The notes beneath the pieces are model-generated. The model was given only the letters and a program-made list of their open reading frames with translations. It was not told the DNA's origin and ran no database searches. DNA of 64,000 nt. Origin: Cyanoderma ruficeps (lineage: Eukaryota; Chordata; Aves; Passeriformes; Timaliidae). Positions 13,990-28,892 of the stretch are shown here, one piece after another (position 1 is the stretch's first letter; each line of letters starts with the position of its first letter). The stretch covers positions 9,603,521-9,667,520 of the forward strand of contig VZDJ01000090.1 of NCBI GenBank assembly GCA_008694505.1. The letters run 5' to 3'. The translations under genes and the position numbers were made by a program.

Positions 13990-14200
13990 CTGTAGATGAA
14001 AGACAGATGTGGGTAAACTGGAGCAGTTGTGGTGAGGAGCCTGACATAGAGGAGGGGCTTTTATGATTCTGTGAACTTCTCACATAAGCCTTGAGGAGCC
14101 TTGTGCAGTCTTATGGCTGACTCTGGTTTGAGCAGAGGAGCTGGACTAGAGACCTCCTGGGATCCTGTTTAACTTGAATTACTCTGTGATCATTCTGTGA
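13990..14200 (+). mobile_element. Degraded CR1 LINE 3'-end fragment
   Basis: The right part (from about 14112) matches the CR1 tail: GGTTTGAGCAGAGGAGCTGG, then ACTAGAGACCTCCTGGGATC, ending in CTGTGATCATTCTGTGA. The left part has GATGTGGGTAAACTGGAGCA, resembling an internal CR1 phrase, but it is too short and decayed to fix the 5' limit. Confidence 0.65.
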
Positions 14201-17200
14201 AATAGGTTTATTGGATTTATCTGGATTATTGTCCTTGCTTTGCTTCCCTTCTTCAGTTGTGGTCTTGATACTGGATATACCTGAAGATTGCTTGAAATGT
14301 ATCATAAGAGAAGAAAAAGATCATTTGATACCCTGTTAGGGGGCTTGTCCAACAGTGAATTGTGTTTGAAAACTAGGTATTAGTAGTGAAATGTGATATG
14401 CTTGGAGTTGGTCTGAATTGTGAGGTTCTCTTCCTAATGGTAACTTGTTAGCAGTAGTCAATCCTAGCACAATTCACTGATTTCCTTACTTATTTGGGAA
14501 ATGTATTGTGTTCCCCTCTGACTTTTCTCTCCTCCCATACTTTACTTCAAAGATCTTTATCACAGCATACATTTCTTGTTGACACAAAATAGCAGGAATC
14601 GAATACCATGTATTTGGTAGGCTGTATCATAAGTGTCCTCCTAAGTTTTCTTGCCTTGTCAGTGTTTGCAGTTTTGTAGTGGAGATTCTCATGCAGCTTT
14701 ATGTAAACTGTGTATAAATTTAGAATTATCTACTTAGTTTACGTATTTCTCCTCTGGGAAGAGAAATATGATTGATGGTGATGTTCACCTATGAGGTCAG
14801 AGAGGTGGCAACCTGTGTAGCCAATCTTTTGCCTTCTGTAAAAAGTGTATATAAATGGAGTCAGAAAAATTAAAATAGAACTTTCCTGCCTGACTTTCTG
14901 CTGCCTGCCTTGTCCTTTGTGTGTCTGATATTGCGACACATAAGTATCTAATACTTCTGATGCCAGACACGCTGGTGCCAAACTAACTAACAAAATCATT
15001 TATCAGATCACTTCAGGGGGTTTCCTGCATTTGCTTTACCACTTTGAAGTGATGTAATAGGCTCTGCTGACTTCTTGTCATCAGGGAACACACAATACCA
15101 TGTCTGGCTTTTGTAACCAAACCTCCAAGGGTCTCTGTGCAGACCTGTAATGTGACTCTTGAATCCTCAAACACAGACAAGTCCACTTTCATAAAAAGGC
15201 AGTTTAGTATGAATGACACATGCAGAGCACTAAAACTTCCCATTCAGCATTTCCCCGCCCCATTTACTAAGAAACATTTCTCAACTGTGCATTTTTCAGA
15301 GGAGTGACTTAGGCCAGGTCACTTGAATCATTTAAAACAGACAATGTGAAGAACTCATGCATGTGGTGTATACTTTGGTAAGACAGTTGTGTTTTGTCAG
15401 AAGAATGCTCTGAATTGTTGATCTTTGCTCAGTGTGGCCTCTATTTTATATATGAATGTGTAACTGTGATGTTGCTCCTAGCCAGCAATGAATCCTTTGT
15501 ATCTCACTCCAACAGCATTGTATGAAAACATCGATATAAGGAAAGTCATATATGCCTTTTGATAAATTTAATCTGCAGGAATCTTTAAAAACTTTTATTT
15601 TCACTGAAAAAATAGATCATCTAAGTATTTTTATCGAAACAAGCAATTATGTTGGCAGGTATTGTGTACTTTGGCCTTCCAAGGAGGAGAAAAAGAGTGT
15701 GTGGAAGTGTCTGTTTCCTTGCTGTTTTCGTGTGAGTGCATGACCAGATGCTTCTGTGCTTGGACCTTATGTCTCAGGGCAACAATTATTTAGAGGGCAT
15801 AGCTTAAAAATCTGTCTGCTAGAAAGCTTTACAAATTTTATTTACAAATCTGTAGTTTTTCAGTTGTTCAGTTTACACTCCTGAAACTTTTGTTATTTTA
15901 CGATCTTCCTGAGAAGCTGATGACAATTGCAATTAGAAATATAATCGCTAAAGACAATAGTACTCAGCATTCTCTAAATATGCAGTTATCTTTACCTTAT
16001 TGTTCAGGGGTATTTGGGGAAATTCTGTATTTCAGTTGCTTTAGCTCACTCTTCTCTGAATTCAACATCAAAATAAAGTATCAAGTGTTTTGCTTCATTG
16101 CTAAACATCTGCTCAAGCTGGATCATGATGATTTTGAACAACTGGAGCAAGATTTCCTGAGAACTCTGCCGTGTATATTGGAAAACTAATTTGGCACCAT
16201 ACATGGATTTATTGCCACATGGGCCTGTATTGTCCAGAGTCTTCCACCAGCCTTGCTTTCAGAGAGCTGTAGTTTATCATGAGTATGTAAGCTGTGTTCT
16301 CAAGTTCCTGGCCTTTAATCTAGGCAGTATGTGATTAGTCAACTTAGGTTAGCTAAGTATTCTGGGATGTAATTTTTTCATTTTGAANCCTTTTAGTGTG
16401 CCATGTTAGGTTGTCAAGTTCATTACTCTGCTGGATATGAACTCCAGGCTCTCTAAGCTCAAATCTGTGTTAAACTGTTGATTTTTCTTTTTATTTTGTT
16501 CAGCTTTTGTGCGTGAAAATCAGAAATGATAATACTGCTTTTTCTAGGTAGCTTATGTAAATGTAGCAAAAATGCTTGTAAACTTGTTAATTTAAAAAAA
16601 ATCGTGGCTATTTAAAAATGAAATCCTTATTAAGTAGATATCAAATACATGAGGGTCCTTACGTTTGCAAATTTTTATATTGACTTCAGCTTTTTTACGG
16701 TACATGGATACATGTTTTGCAATTAATTTCAAATGGCAAAAGGTTGAAAAGGCAATTTTTTCCCCTTTGTCAGCTACTTCATTTTCTCCAGCATTGTTGA
16801 AAGCAGTGTAGCACATGTGTTACGTTGTCTGCTGGATTTATAAAGCAGGATGTAATTAATTAAGATGAATCTCTCCAGAGCCAGTTTCTAGATCAGGTGA
16901 GACCTCTGGCCTTGTCCTCTGCTTTGAATGTGTGTATGTGCTTTGGGTGGGTGGAACAGAGACATCCACAGAAAACTCAGTGGCTTTCATTTTGTTCAGA
17001 GTGTCTAGTTTGTTGCTAGTGGAGGGCAAAGTGCAGGAGAAAGAGGGAATGTGACCAGATGAGCTGTTTGGATTTTTCTTGCCTTTCCCACTTAGATCTT
17101 GGAAACTCTATGACAAGGAAGTATGGGCTGCGATCCTCTGAAGAGAAGAGATAGCAGGTAAATCCGTATGCTATTGAGAGCTGGAAAACGAGACAGGAAA

Positions 17201-20200
17201 CACAGCAGTCCCTGCTGAAGCACTTGATGCTTCTGTTACCTAAAGCTTTTCCTTTATCTCCTCCCCAGTAGAGCTGGGAGGGTGAATACTTCCTACCAGA
17301 GACAGGCAGGATTAGTTATGCTTTTGAAGTTCACCAGCAGGAGACCTTCAGGGCTTTCTGACAGCTGCTCTTGGAGCATTGATCATTTAGGTTGTCCTGC
17401 AGGAGAAAAGTAATTCCTGTTGGTGAGCCTGAAGTATGCACTCTTAACTGGCTTTTTAGGTGGGAGCGACCAATACACTTAAAAATGCCCCCAAATTATT
17501 TTTCTAAGTTGCTCCATAAATTTAGATTACTTTTAGTCCAGAGTTCTTATTACATGTGAAGACAACTGTATCTCAAGTCTCTGTAGAGCACTGTCTCTTC
17601 CCTCCTCTGATTTCCTTTAGCATTTCCCATGGTACTGGAATTGAAGGGCAGGGAGTGGCAGAGGTAGCCCCTGGTGCATTGGCTTTCATTTTATGTTCAA
17701 AAGCATGTTATCTTGAATTTGAAATAAAATGTTTCATTTTAATCACCATATAGAATTGACTTAAAATGGTTACCTATACAACAAAAATAAAATCCTATTC
17801 AAACCCTCTGTATCCCAGCCTGTCAGCCTTTGTGATGATCTTCTGTTCTGTACTCAAGAGATTTGCCCAAAGCATAGAAGAAAAAGCCAGCTCCTCTTTG
17901 TGCATCTAACCCTTCTGGGAGACACTGCTCGTATTGCTGCACCTCATCTCCTGAATTTAGAGTCTGAATATGGCAATGGAAGCGATCCAGGATAAAGTCA
18001 CACCTCTAAACCTTTACAGTCTGTTGTCATGTACCGTACAAAGACAGCCTTCATACTGACTGCAGAAGGGATGTAAAACATGGGTTGTAACAAGGATTTG
18101 TTTGCTCTTGGCTTACACACAATTTTCACAAAATGACTGCGGAGATTTTGGGAAGAATGAAATAAAACTCTGGAGATAGTACATGTCCAGAGAATTTTAA
18201 TATGGTGTGTTGATATAATCTGCACCAACCCTGCTCTTTTCCAACCCTGATTCTTGCATGGTAGTACAGATTATGCTAGAAATAATCTTACTTAATTGTT
18301 ATTTCTTTTGCTGTAGGAAGAAACTGCGGACATAGGTCAGGACGTGTTAAATCCATTTGTATGTCATCAGTATTATTCTCTACCATCAGAATTAGCAACA
18401 CATGGTACCACATAAGTTATGCTTGGTTGTAGAGGGGACACGACAATAATTTCTATTTGTTACTTTTGTGATCTCACAAAGAAAAGGAATGGCAGCATAT
18501 ACCCCTCCCTGTGAAGGGCCACATGCTGATAATAAAGTCTGTATTTACTGATAACAGTGACAGCAGTCAGTCAGTCTGTGCAGATATGTGAGAAAATTAA
18601 ATCCCTGTACATGTCCTCCAGATCAGTAGATACCAGCTAATTTCCCTGTTCAGTGGAGCAGATAGATATCCATCCAAATATCTAATATTGATATCCTGAG
18701 GAGGCAGACTAGCTGGATACTCAAAAATCCGGATCCTTTCCCCCATCATCTCTCCCCAAAGTGCAAAGGATTCGAGTAACACTGACTCACTGGCAAAACA
18801 AACGTGCTCAGGTGTGTGTCCGCAAAAAAGGACTTGTTACAATCAACTATGGCACGTTTAAACTTTGAAACTAGAAGTTTATTGGCGGTGTCTCAAAGCA
18901 AGTTCCCTCAGCTCCTCATTATTGTGGGAGATAAGCTCATCCTAAGTGATTCTGGCTGAAGGCTTCCTTGAAGAAATGCCAGGAAACTTTAAAATGTATG
19001 TGTGTCAGAAAGTGAGTTTAGATCATCAAGAGAAGATCATGATGAAATCAGAAAGAGCCAACAGCTCTGTAAAAGGCGTAGCAGCTTAAAATGCTTAAGG
19101 GAGAGCATGGGGAGGGTCATTGTGGTGCTTGAGATGGTAGCTAGAAATAAATAGATAAATATCAAACTATGTTGTTGCACTTGCTAGTCTCGACAAAATA
19201 TTCCTAGGTAAATTTTGTCTGAAATGAGAATAATTTTGGTTTCTTCCCTTGAAACAGAAATTCTGTGTCCTTCCTGTGAATTATTTTATTTTTCTACCTC
19301 TCTTTTTTTCCTTGTGTTGGAAAGCACAAAGTAGAAGGACTTTTTTTTGTTAATCCTGTCTTTGTCAGAGGAACAGACTTGAAAAATCAGCTCACAAGTT
19401 CTTAATTGTTGCAGTCTTAAAACTATAAACAGCCCTTTTCTCATATACACTTATTTACTTATTTTAAGGGTCAAAAAAGTTCTCTAGGGAATTAGTTTGG
19501 TAGTTGCTAACTAGAAAATGGTTTCAAATTCTAATTATTATTAGTTGAGTCTATTAAATTAATTTGAAGGAGTAATATAAACCATTGTGTGCTTTTTTAA
19601 ATACTGGTGATTTATGATAATGATGATATCTTCTAAAAATTCTGTAGGTTTTTAATTGACATATCTATAGAATCTTTGTATGTCGTTTGCTCAATATCAG
19701 TGTCTCTGTGAAATAAAGTTTGGTACGTTGATGTCAGTTACATCCTCTAAACATTTTGAATGTTTTATTACCAGAGTCTAGATTAAATGCCTGTGCAGTG
19801 TTCTCTCTGTATGCAGTGTCTGGAAAATCTCTTCCCATCTTTGAGGAAAGAAATCCATCACTTTTCACTTTGTGAAAAGTAATGCCATCAACACTGATGT
19901 GTTACATGATTTTGCAAATACTGTTTTTTCCTCTAGTTCTATAACTTTTAAAAAGTATTGGTAATGATTGGAGCAAGTTAATGTCAGCATTTCTACTTGA
20001 AAACCTTTACTTTTTGTCTGCAAAAATTGTAAAATGCTGAAACTGCTTATTTGGCATTTCATCTTGCAAACCGTTGACTACACAATCAGCATGAGTATTT
20101 GTACCAGTGTGATAGAAATGAGGATGCCTTTTTTTTTTTGCAACCATATGGACCAAATCTTAATAAATATCTGAATAGTCCCTGAGGCTCCATTATGCTG

Positions 20201-23200
20201 TATTGTTATTTTGTGTGTTGGGACTTCTCAAGTATCCAAAGGCACCTAAGGGAGGAGACCTTCAGCAGTGGCCAGCTGGATTTGCTGGGTATCCCAGCTC
20301 TCAAGAGAGGACTTCTGGTAGCTTTGAGTTTGTAAATGTTCCTGTCCAAAGCAGAGCTGGAACAGTTGCAGGCTTATGCACAGAATATTTGACTGTCAGC
20401 TTCTGTTGGTAGCTTCCTTAAAAATAGTGTTGACTGTTTGGAATTTTTTTTTCCCCAAATATTTTGAGAACAGTAATCAGAGAAGTTTATCTGACCACTT
20501 GGGCAGGTGTACATCTGAGTCAGCTGCCTAAACAGCATCTGCTCAAAGTCAAGAGAACACGATTCACTGTGAGGAAGACCATTCTTTGTTAGTTCCCTAG
20601 AAATGCCATTTTCCCTCATCTGTGCATAAAGGTGGTGCTGAAGTGGCGTAAAACCCCACACTGAATGCAACTGCAGTTAGGTAAAATCAATTTTACCTGA
20701 GTTTACTGGTTTATTAATTTTTTTTAAGACTCAGAGAATGGCTGTAGATGCTTCTCTTGGGGGTAACAAAAACTACAGTGAGATAAATACCCTGAATTAT
20801 GACTTTAGGACTGTGTTTTAGTAACAAATACTTGGTGAGCTTTATTTCAGCATACAAAAAGTCAGTCAAATTTTTGAAAAGCATACTTAGCCCTGATAAT
20901 ACTTACCTTTAAAGGGAGAGAAATGGGAGTTGCTGAGGAGCTGAAATAGAAATTTTACAGCATGAATAGATGAGCCAGGAGTGTTAGTGGTAGTGTATTC
21001 AGCTGCATTTTTTGGTAGGTTTTCTGTATGCTTCACATCCTGGTAAAAGCAAGTTTTTACTCAGCTCAAGGACTGTTCATGTATCAAAATTCATTTGTGT
21101 GCTAAAAATCAAAGAGGATTTTGACATTACTAAGACATATGGGCAACAACATTCAGAAAGCCCTACTTACTAAACCACAGTTTGGAGAGATGTACAAAAG
21201 ATATTGGTCTTGATAATTTTCTAAGAAAACACAACAAAGAATTTTTTAGTAGCTTATAGTACCAAAAGTTTCTTTACAGATTAGGAAGCTTAAGATCCAC
21301 AAAGTATTTAGCAATCTAACGGAGTCAGAAGAAATTAGGATTCTTAATTTTTTCAATGTTCTTTGAATTTTTTTTTTATGTCATGTAAAAAGATTTTGAG
21401 GGGCCGTGCTAATTATGCCAGTGTTTGGTATTGAATCACTTTCAATTTGGTTAAAAATTAATCAGTTTAAATTTTTTGCTGTCTAACCTCTTGTTATTCA
21501 GTTGTTTCTGCTTCCTCACCTTTTTTACTGGTGTTCTTTTTCCTCAATGTTATGCTTCTTTCAGTGATATTTATGAGAGGAACCTTGACTAACAAGAACA
21601 GCGAATTTCAGATTCATGTAGAGTGATGTTACTTAAACAGTAAATCAGCAATCTTTTTCCTTGTAATTATTTTGGTGATGTGTTTCCCTTGATTTGTTGC
21701 AGTTGATGTTACAAGAAATGTCACTTCTTAACATTTCCCCATACACATGTAGTGGTGGTGATCGTGTCCTGTCTGCATATGTTCTAGAGAATGATTTCTT
21801 TGATGATCAGCTTTTAGGTTCTTGACTTCATATTCTGGCTGCAGAGTCTTATTTCTTTTTCTTCCCAGCATCAGGTTCAGAATAGTTAATCACAGCCTTG
21901 AGATGAAATGCCCTCTCAGCAGCTGCTGATGTGTTATGGAGATGGATGGTCCAGGCATATCTAACAATGCTGGTGTAATTCTTCCTAACAAGTAGGTGGT
22001 GATCCTGGTTTCCCACCAGAAGTCTTTGATAAAATCCACAGAGGTGGCAACTGAAAGGGCAAATAGCACCTATTTTAGCAATCAGGTGCAGAGTTCAGGG
22101 CAGGCAGGAAGCCTTCTTTCACAACTTGAAGTCATATTTCTTCTTTTTCTTAAAATAGTCCTTTTAATAAAACCTATGTTCAGAGGCTCTTTCTTCCCTG
22201 TGGTCTTAATCTGATGTTGAGTTTCTTAATGGAAGCACCCTTTGAGCCTTCCAGTTTTGATTGATTGTAATTTTTCTTTGTCCAGTGCATCTCCTGTAGT
22301 TATCTGTTCTGCACAGAGGGTTAGTTTCAGATCTTTCCTTATTCTTCGGGGGACAGATTTTCCTCCTTCTTTCACCTGTTCTTTTCCAGTGTCCCGGGAT
22401 TCAGCTGAAAACTTAATTTGCCCTTCAGTTAATCAAGACTCTGTTCTGCTTCCTTTCTCATCAATTTCCAGCACATCTTAGCTGATTAGGACATTGTTAA
22501 AACAGATTAACCTTAGCTGTAGATTAAGGACCTAAAATGTTTGCTATGGTCCTCAAGGGAGAGCCTTACAAGTTTAAAAGAACAACCTGTCCTCTTCAGT
22601 TAATGGCAAGATGCTTCTTGAACAAACTTTAGGATTGACAAAGCCTTAATTAAATTACTTAAATTCTCAGGTGTGGATTTGATCCAGCACTTGCTGAAGC
22701 TGATTGATATCAGCAAGATTTAGACGGACCCAAATCCAACACAAACGAGGTATTCTGGTACTGTAACAGTACTTACAAAACAGCTCACCAGCTTCTTTCT
22801 GTCTCTAGCCGGAAAACAATATTGCAACTTGGGTTTTACACCAAATGGCAACTGGAATACAGGGTCTCTTTGGTAAAGCCTCTGGAATCATATTTTTATT
22901 GTTTGTTATCTCCATGTTATTACAAAATTCTAGAGGGTATTGGGTGATATGGATATTGGAGCTAGAGGATATTTATTGGGTGATTTTGGAGCAACTTTTT
23001 AACCTTGCTTTCTGTCTTGAAATTAGATTACAAGTCATCATTCCTTGAAGAAAAAGCTTGATATGTGAAAATCAGTCAAAATGAAAGGCCTCCATTAGAG
23101 TCAACACCTATCTGGTATTTGAGTGTTCTTCTTACCCTTGTTACCTAATTTGAAGAGGATTAGATAAAAAACGTAGTATTTCACAGTAAATAGTTAAGGA

Positions 23201-23247
23201 TTGGCTTGGCAGGGCCATAACCTGATCTCGGCTCTCCTTTAAACAGA
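14201..23247. other. Non-coding intronic stretch
   Basis: AT-rich DNA without recognisable exons. Scattered T runs and one N at 16388. Open frames of 60-99 codons show no domain or conserved motif. No repeat family was recognised with confidence. Confidence 0.6.
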
Positions 23248-23311
23248 AAGTTGCACTGAATGATTTCCAAACCCCCTTCAATCCAGACTTTGTTATGAGT
23301 CTGTGATTCTG
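23248..23311 (+). mobile_element. Possible very old CR1 tail
   Basis: The segment GTTGCACTGAATGATTTCC, then CCCCCTTCAATCCAGACTTT, then GAGTCTGTGATTCTG follows the order of the CR1 3' end (GTTGGACTxGATGATxT ... CCTTCCAACC ... CTGTGATTCTG), with many mismatches. It could be coincidence. Confidence 0.4.
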
Positions 23312-26300
23312 CAGGATGTTCAGGGGCACGGGGGATACGAATCTACCCAGAGCTGGTTAATCCTAAAGATGTATCTTTGGCTAACTTTCTGCTGTGCTGA
23401 TCTGTATTCCCACCTCCTCTAAAAACACCATATAAAACAAAGCTATAAGTGATGAACAACAGAAGAACTGGGAGTTCTGCTTCTGCACTTGGCAGGAGCA
23501 AGCTTTTTAGAGCACAGTGCTGTTTGCATTTTAGGCCTGCAAGTAATGAATGGAAAAACAAAGGTGGAGTGGGAGCATTAATGGAGGTCCTGGAGATGTG
23601 ACAGGGTATCCTGCTAAGTAGAGTAAAGAAGTAATTTATTATTTTCTTCCATAGAAAAACTGTTTGCTGGACCTTTTAGTGTGACATGGAAGATTTCACA
23701 TGTGTTTAACAGCAGAAAAACCCAAAACGTATTTACACAGCTCAGCTTTATAACACTCAGTTTTTAAAGTGCCATGAGATTATGTGGGAAGAACTGGCAT
23801 TAGTGAAAAACGACCTGGCTTGGGTCTGTGATGAGTCCCCTGTGCAGTTTTTTTCCTCCATAATGTCCTGTCACATGTTTCTTCCAGATGGAGACGAGTC
23901 CAAGGCAGGTTAGTTTCTAGCTGGGGAAATGTGGGCTGAGTTACATCCTGAACCTTTATTTTATATACACAAAGAGGGAACACTTGGTGCTCTACACTTT
24001 TCTGCAGGAAAGAAGAGAAGCGGGAGGGAAGTGTGGGGATTGCAGCTATCAACAACTTTTGTTTGTGGGTCCTGTTAAAGCTGGGGATTTGCCTGATGAC
24101 ACCTTATAAAAGCTGGGGAAAATGCTTTTAATTGGCAGCCCATATGTCTGTTCGACATGTATCTAAGGGCCTGTGCTCTTCAACTGGCTCTTTTTGGCAT
24201 AAGGGGTCAAAATTCCTGAAGCAAACTGAAGAAATACACAGACAGGGTTAAAGTAAAATTTAAATACCGTATTATAAATCCATGTTAAAAAGTTTTCATT
24301 CAAAAAATTAAATTTCTAAAGGTGTAGAAGGATTTTGTTTGTTTTCCTCTTAAGATATCTTCAGAGATCTCTCCAAATATTAAGTAAAAATTAATTCTTT
24401 TACAACTTGCAGCTCTGAATTTGCTGAGTTGGGATAGATTTGGGATATTAGGTGTTTAATTTGTTGGAGTTTTTTAATCTCCAAATTAATTCTGATATGA
24501 TGAATAGAGAATTTTGTAGGTTTGTATTAGATTGCAGAATTTCACTTAGTGCAATAACAGAATTTTGGGGGAATCTTATGTTGTGGGGAGACATAATAAT
24601 CTTAAGAAGCAGTGCAATTGGTGTGCTTGGCCTTGGGGATGCCAAGCTGGATATCTTCTCAGCATGTGACTAAGGGGCAATTCAGGAAATCAGATTTCTC
24701 CATTATATGTCACTTTGATCACCCAAAAAGCAATATTGACTCTCTAAATTCATGTTAATGTCTGTGCTGTCTTGCTCATACAGAAATATATCTCTGATTG
24801 CGTTAACATTTTTGAGAAGGACCCTGATTAAAAACGTTCTTTATCAATTTTTTAACTGAAGTAAAATATCTGTTGCTTATTAAGGATTATTGTTCTATGG
24901 TTCCTGCTACTTTTTATTTCTTCCTCCCTGTTAAAAATAATAAGGTTACTGTCCAGGAGCAGCTTTACCAGCTGTACACTTTTTTGATGATATAAAACCT
25001 GATGTTACGTGGTAAGTGGTGAGTGTTCAGACCTGTCGAGCAAACAGTACATAAACTTTTGCTTATGGCTGATCATGCTGCACCAGCAGATGCAGACTCT
25101 GCTTCCTTCCTCATGCTTCATTTTTCATCAGCCCTTGGTAGCACCATCCGTGGGGATTTGCTAACAGGAGAACTTACAGGGAAATGTCATTTTTGTAAGC
25201 CAGACCTGGAAAAGCATGAAATAGCTCTTAGTGTCTGTTTGGTCTGGACTCCTCCAGAGCTGGCCTTTATGTGCTCACAGAGCTTGTTGGCTGCAAGCCC
25301 AGGATTTAACAGGTTTTAAGATCTCTTGAATCTGTGAAATGTGCTGTCCCTACGAAGAAAGCTGTCCTTGCCTCTTGGCCCCTCTCATCTCCCACAGGCT
25401 GCCTTTTCACCAGCTAAAACAAGCCCACCAAGGTACCACAGCAATGGCATATTTACAATTGAATTCCTGAGTTAATATTACTGGAGAAGGTGATTTCCAG
25501 TCTCTGGCCCTTTGTTAGAGATGGGTCTGCCCCCTTCTGCAATTTCAGGCTGGGATTGGATAAAGATCATCTTAAAGAGTGAGATTTCCAGGTTTCTGAG
25601 TGCAGCTGAGGCTGCTGGTGAGCAGCAGGTGTGAGCTGTTCCACAGTGGCATTCCCAGCTCCCCGGTCCAGCTTCTCACCTCCAAAGCACTTCAGTGTCC
25701 CCTCACTGGATCCTACTTCCCACGGCTTCTTTGAGGGCAGGGAAGTGAGGAGAAGTGAAAGAAGAAACGTTTTGCCTTTGATTTTGTCCCTCTGCCTTGC
25801 TTGTTTTGCAAGGGTTTGTGGCAGTCTGTCTCCAGAGATGTGCAGCACCTGGTATGGTGCAGGCTGAGTCTTCAGGTTGCTTCATGCCACGGTAATGGAA
25901 GCCCTAAAAATGCCAGTATTTGAAAGGCAGAGAGGAATTGTGGTATCTGAGCAGCATGGAAGACTGCAGATCTGTAATAACAGATAAAAATATGCTGGCA
26001 TCTCTAAAATCACGTAGATTAGATGTGTGTTTTAATACTTTCTGCACTGGCTGCTTTTTGCTGTCACGTAATTTTTGAACAGAAAATATAAAGGAAAGTA
26101 AAAAGGAGTAATTCTGGCATTTGCACACAGTGATTTTGAGTACAGTGGAATAGCAAGTTCCTAGAAGGACTGATCACTGTGGTGTAACTGAAAAGTTACA
26201 AAGTCTTGCTTTCTCTTCTCAATTTTCTGACAGGCAGCAGAGCCAAATTAAATTTTGTTTAGAACATGAGGTTAATACCCAAGAGACCTGGAGTTGCATT

Positions 26301-28847
26301 TGTAATACAATGTATTATGGGTTTAATTTTCTAAGTAGCCGTGCCTCCAAGTGACACTTAAAAGCAGCAGTTTAAAGCTGCTTCTTCCCACATTATGTTT
26401 CATGAAAAACAAGCTGAAAGCAAAATCTGTTTTGTTTTTCCGAAACAGAAAATGGTGGTTTTGTCTTCATAGTTGGGTGCCAAATGATAACAATTTTTTT
26501 TATTCATGCAATTAAACCTGGAGGTTAGAATCTGGGAAGCATTTTATAAGTTTGTATTTCAACTTGCCATACATATAGAATGTCTTAACAATCACTTGAA
26601 AAATTATTACTGTGTTTGTTCAGTTTATTTGTTCCCCAGATATATAAGGCTGGTGTGTCATAAAACCCCACAAAGGTGTCACTATCAGACCAATTTCAGA
26701 TTTTTCTATGGAAATTGGTGAATTTTTATAGTAACCGTGCCTTGAGAGGGATTATTTTGCAATGCCCATAGAAGCTGGATTAAATAGCAGGTTTTGTAGC
26801 TACTTCAGAGGCAGCTACTCCTGTAGTACCCATCCCTAGAGTGGAAATGCAGGTCAGCCAGGGGAGCACATGTGCTGTAATCCAGCAACAAAGTGTTAGG
26901 TAAAACTCGATATACCTCGGTGGGCCTGGGCCTCTGACATTGCTTCCTGAGCTGTTCTGCCTTAAACCTGATTGTGTTGGCCTGTTTGGGCAAAAGTCAG
27001 CAAAATCACTTCCATCTCTTTGTTGTGAGACAAAGAATTCATTAGCCTGAATGAGACTCAACAGAGGGAGTCCTGTGAGTTGCTTGGATAAGACTGAAGG
27101 CAGGAGAAACCTTTGGGCAAAGTTGTGGGGCTTTTGCCAAGATTTCTTTTGCTCCCAAAGGATGTGGACATCAGCAAGTCGTTTACTGTGTAAATGTAGG
27201 CATTATGTTTAAAACCCAGCCTGTTTTAGAGTTCATTTTGATCTTCAAGGCTGTTACAGGTCAGGTTCAGCCTGTTTTGTGATTTGTAGATAAAGTCAAC
27301 ATTCATTAACTAGTTGTCTACGTGCATTATGTACATCAGAGGAAAGTGTCAGATAAGAGAACTGCTGTCCAACTTCCTTCCATCTGCCCACCTGAGCACC
27401 TGGGTTAGACATGAATGTGCTTAAGTCAAAAAAGGTGAACAACCAGCCACAGGAAGGCAGAGTTATCACTTCGAATTGCCACCCTAGTTAGGCTTTATGG
27501 TGCCTTGTGTGCTGAAACTCTAATGATAAAGAAAATACAGTAATGGTTTTGTGTTAATGAAATACAAGTGATTTGCCTTTGTGTCAGAACAATTTGCCAT
27601 CATTTGTTATGTACCTTCAGCGTTTAATCTAGCAGAGTTTAAATCTACATACTTCATGAAAACCTGAACTGCATATCAGTAATCAGGTGTTAGATCATTT
27701 AACTGTATTCCCAAAATCTTTTTATTTTTTTTTTACACAATGTCATATTACTTCATCACAAAATAATATAGAGCTGGTTTCAAGGTTTGGAAACAATTTC
27801 TGTGATGTACAAAGTCGTTGGGTTTTTTGGTGGCAGAACAAGAATGCAAGTGTCCTTGTTCTTAATTCAGAGCTTTAGCCACAAGGCCTTCCTTTCTCTG
27901 ATACTCTTAGGTTGGTTGTGGCTTTCTATTGATACTTTGCTTGGTACTCTAGATACAGAAAATACAATTTTCCTAGCAGTTAATTATTCAAATTAAGGTA
28001 TTTGGTTTACATAAAGTCTTGCACCCTGCATTACGTGAAAACTGATTGGTGTGTTTAAGAGAATAAATTTAGATTCAACATGAAAGATGATGCTGTGTTG
28101 GTTGACTGGCTTGAGCAGGGAGGGAAGCAGGGACATAGAGATTTGAAATAATCAGCTTTCGGTGTTTTGTTCTGGTAGCCATAACAAAATTTTCCACTGT
28201 GATTTAAAAAATATACATGATGATATTAAAAATGTAGAGCCAGATTTTACTTGCTCTAGTATGAATCTAGAATAACTTTTAAATTTCAGTGATTCATGGA
28301 GCTGCAGCTGAAATCAGAACCCAAGCCACAGCTATTGTGTTTCATCTTCTCTTCATGCACTTAAAGGGAACTTGAAGGCTGAAATCTCAAGCTGTAATGA
28401 GTTCACTAACTTGGAGGGGGGGCATGATGGCTCTTTTTTTTTTTTAATTTGATGTTTCAGTAATATGTGAGTGTGAGATTGAAAAGGAGATTTTGTGAAA
28501 TCTGTCCATATTCATAGTGTGAATGAATATAGACATGAACAGGTGTGTTGGTACATACATAATCTACATTTAAGCCACTTTCACTTTCCAGGAAATTGAA
28601 ATGTAAAATCTCTATCTAATTTATTTTTCAGTTGAGTGCATATAACAGTTTCTCAATATTTTGAAAAGTCCCATCTTCATCTGCTAACTGGAATATTTCA
28701 TATTATTTTATTTGCCCTTCAATGATATCTTACAGGAATATATATGTAGGTGCAAGAATAATGCAGAGATTGAATCCTAATAGGTGAAAGATTTAACATC
28801 TTTGTAGGGTTGTGCTTTGCCTACAAAGGCCAAAGGGTTTTGCTGAA

Positions 28848-28892
28848 GTTCTGCAGAACTGTGTAAAAAAGGTTTAAAAGGTTCTGCAGAAC
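28848..28892. repeat. Two copies of a 12-bp perfect palindrome
   Basis: GTTCTGCAGAAC is self-complementary and occurs at 28848-28859 and 28881-28892. Each copy lies inside a longer direct repeat ending ACTGTGTA or ACTGTATA followed by an A run. This suggests a small local duplication. Confidence 0.65.
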
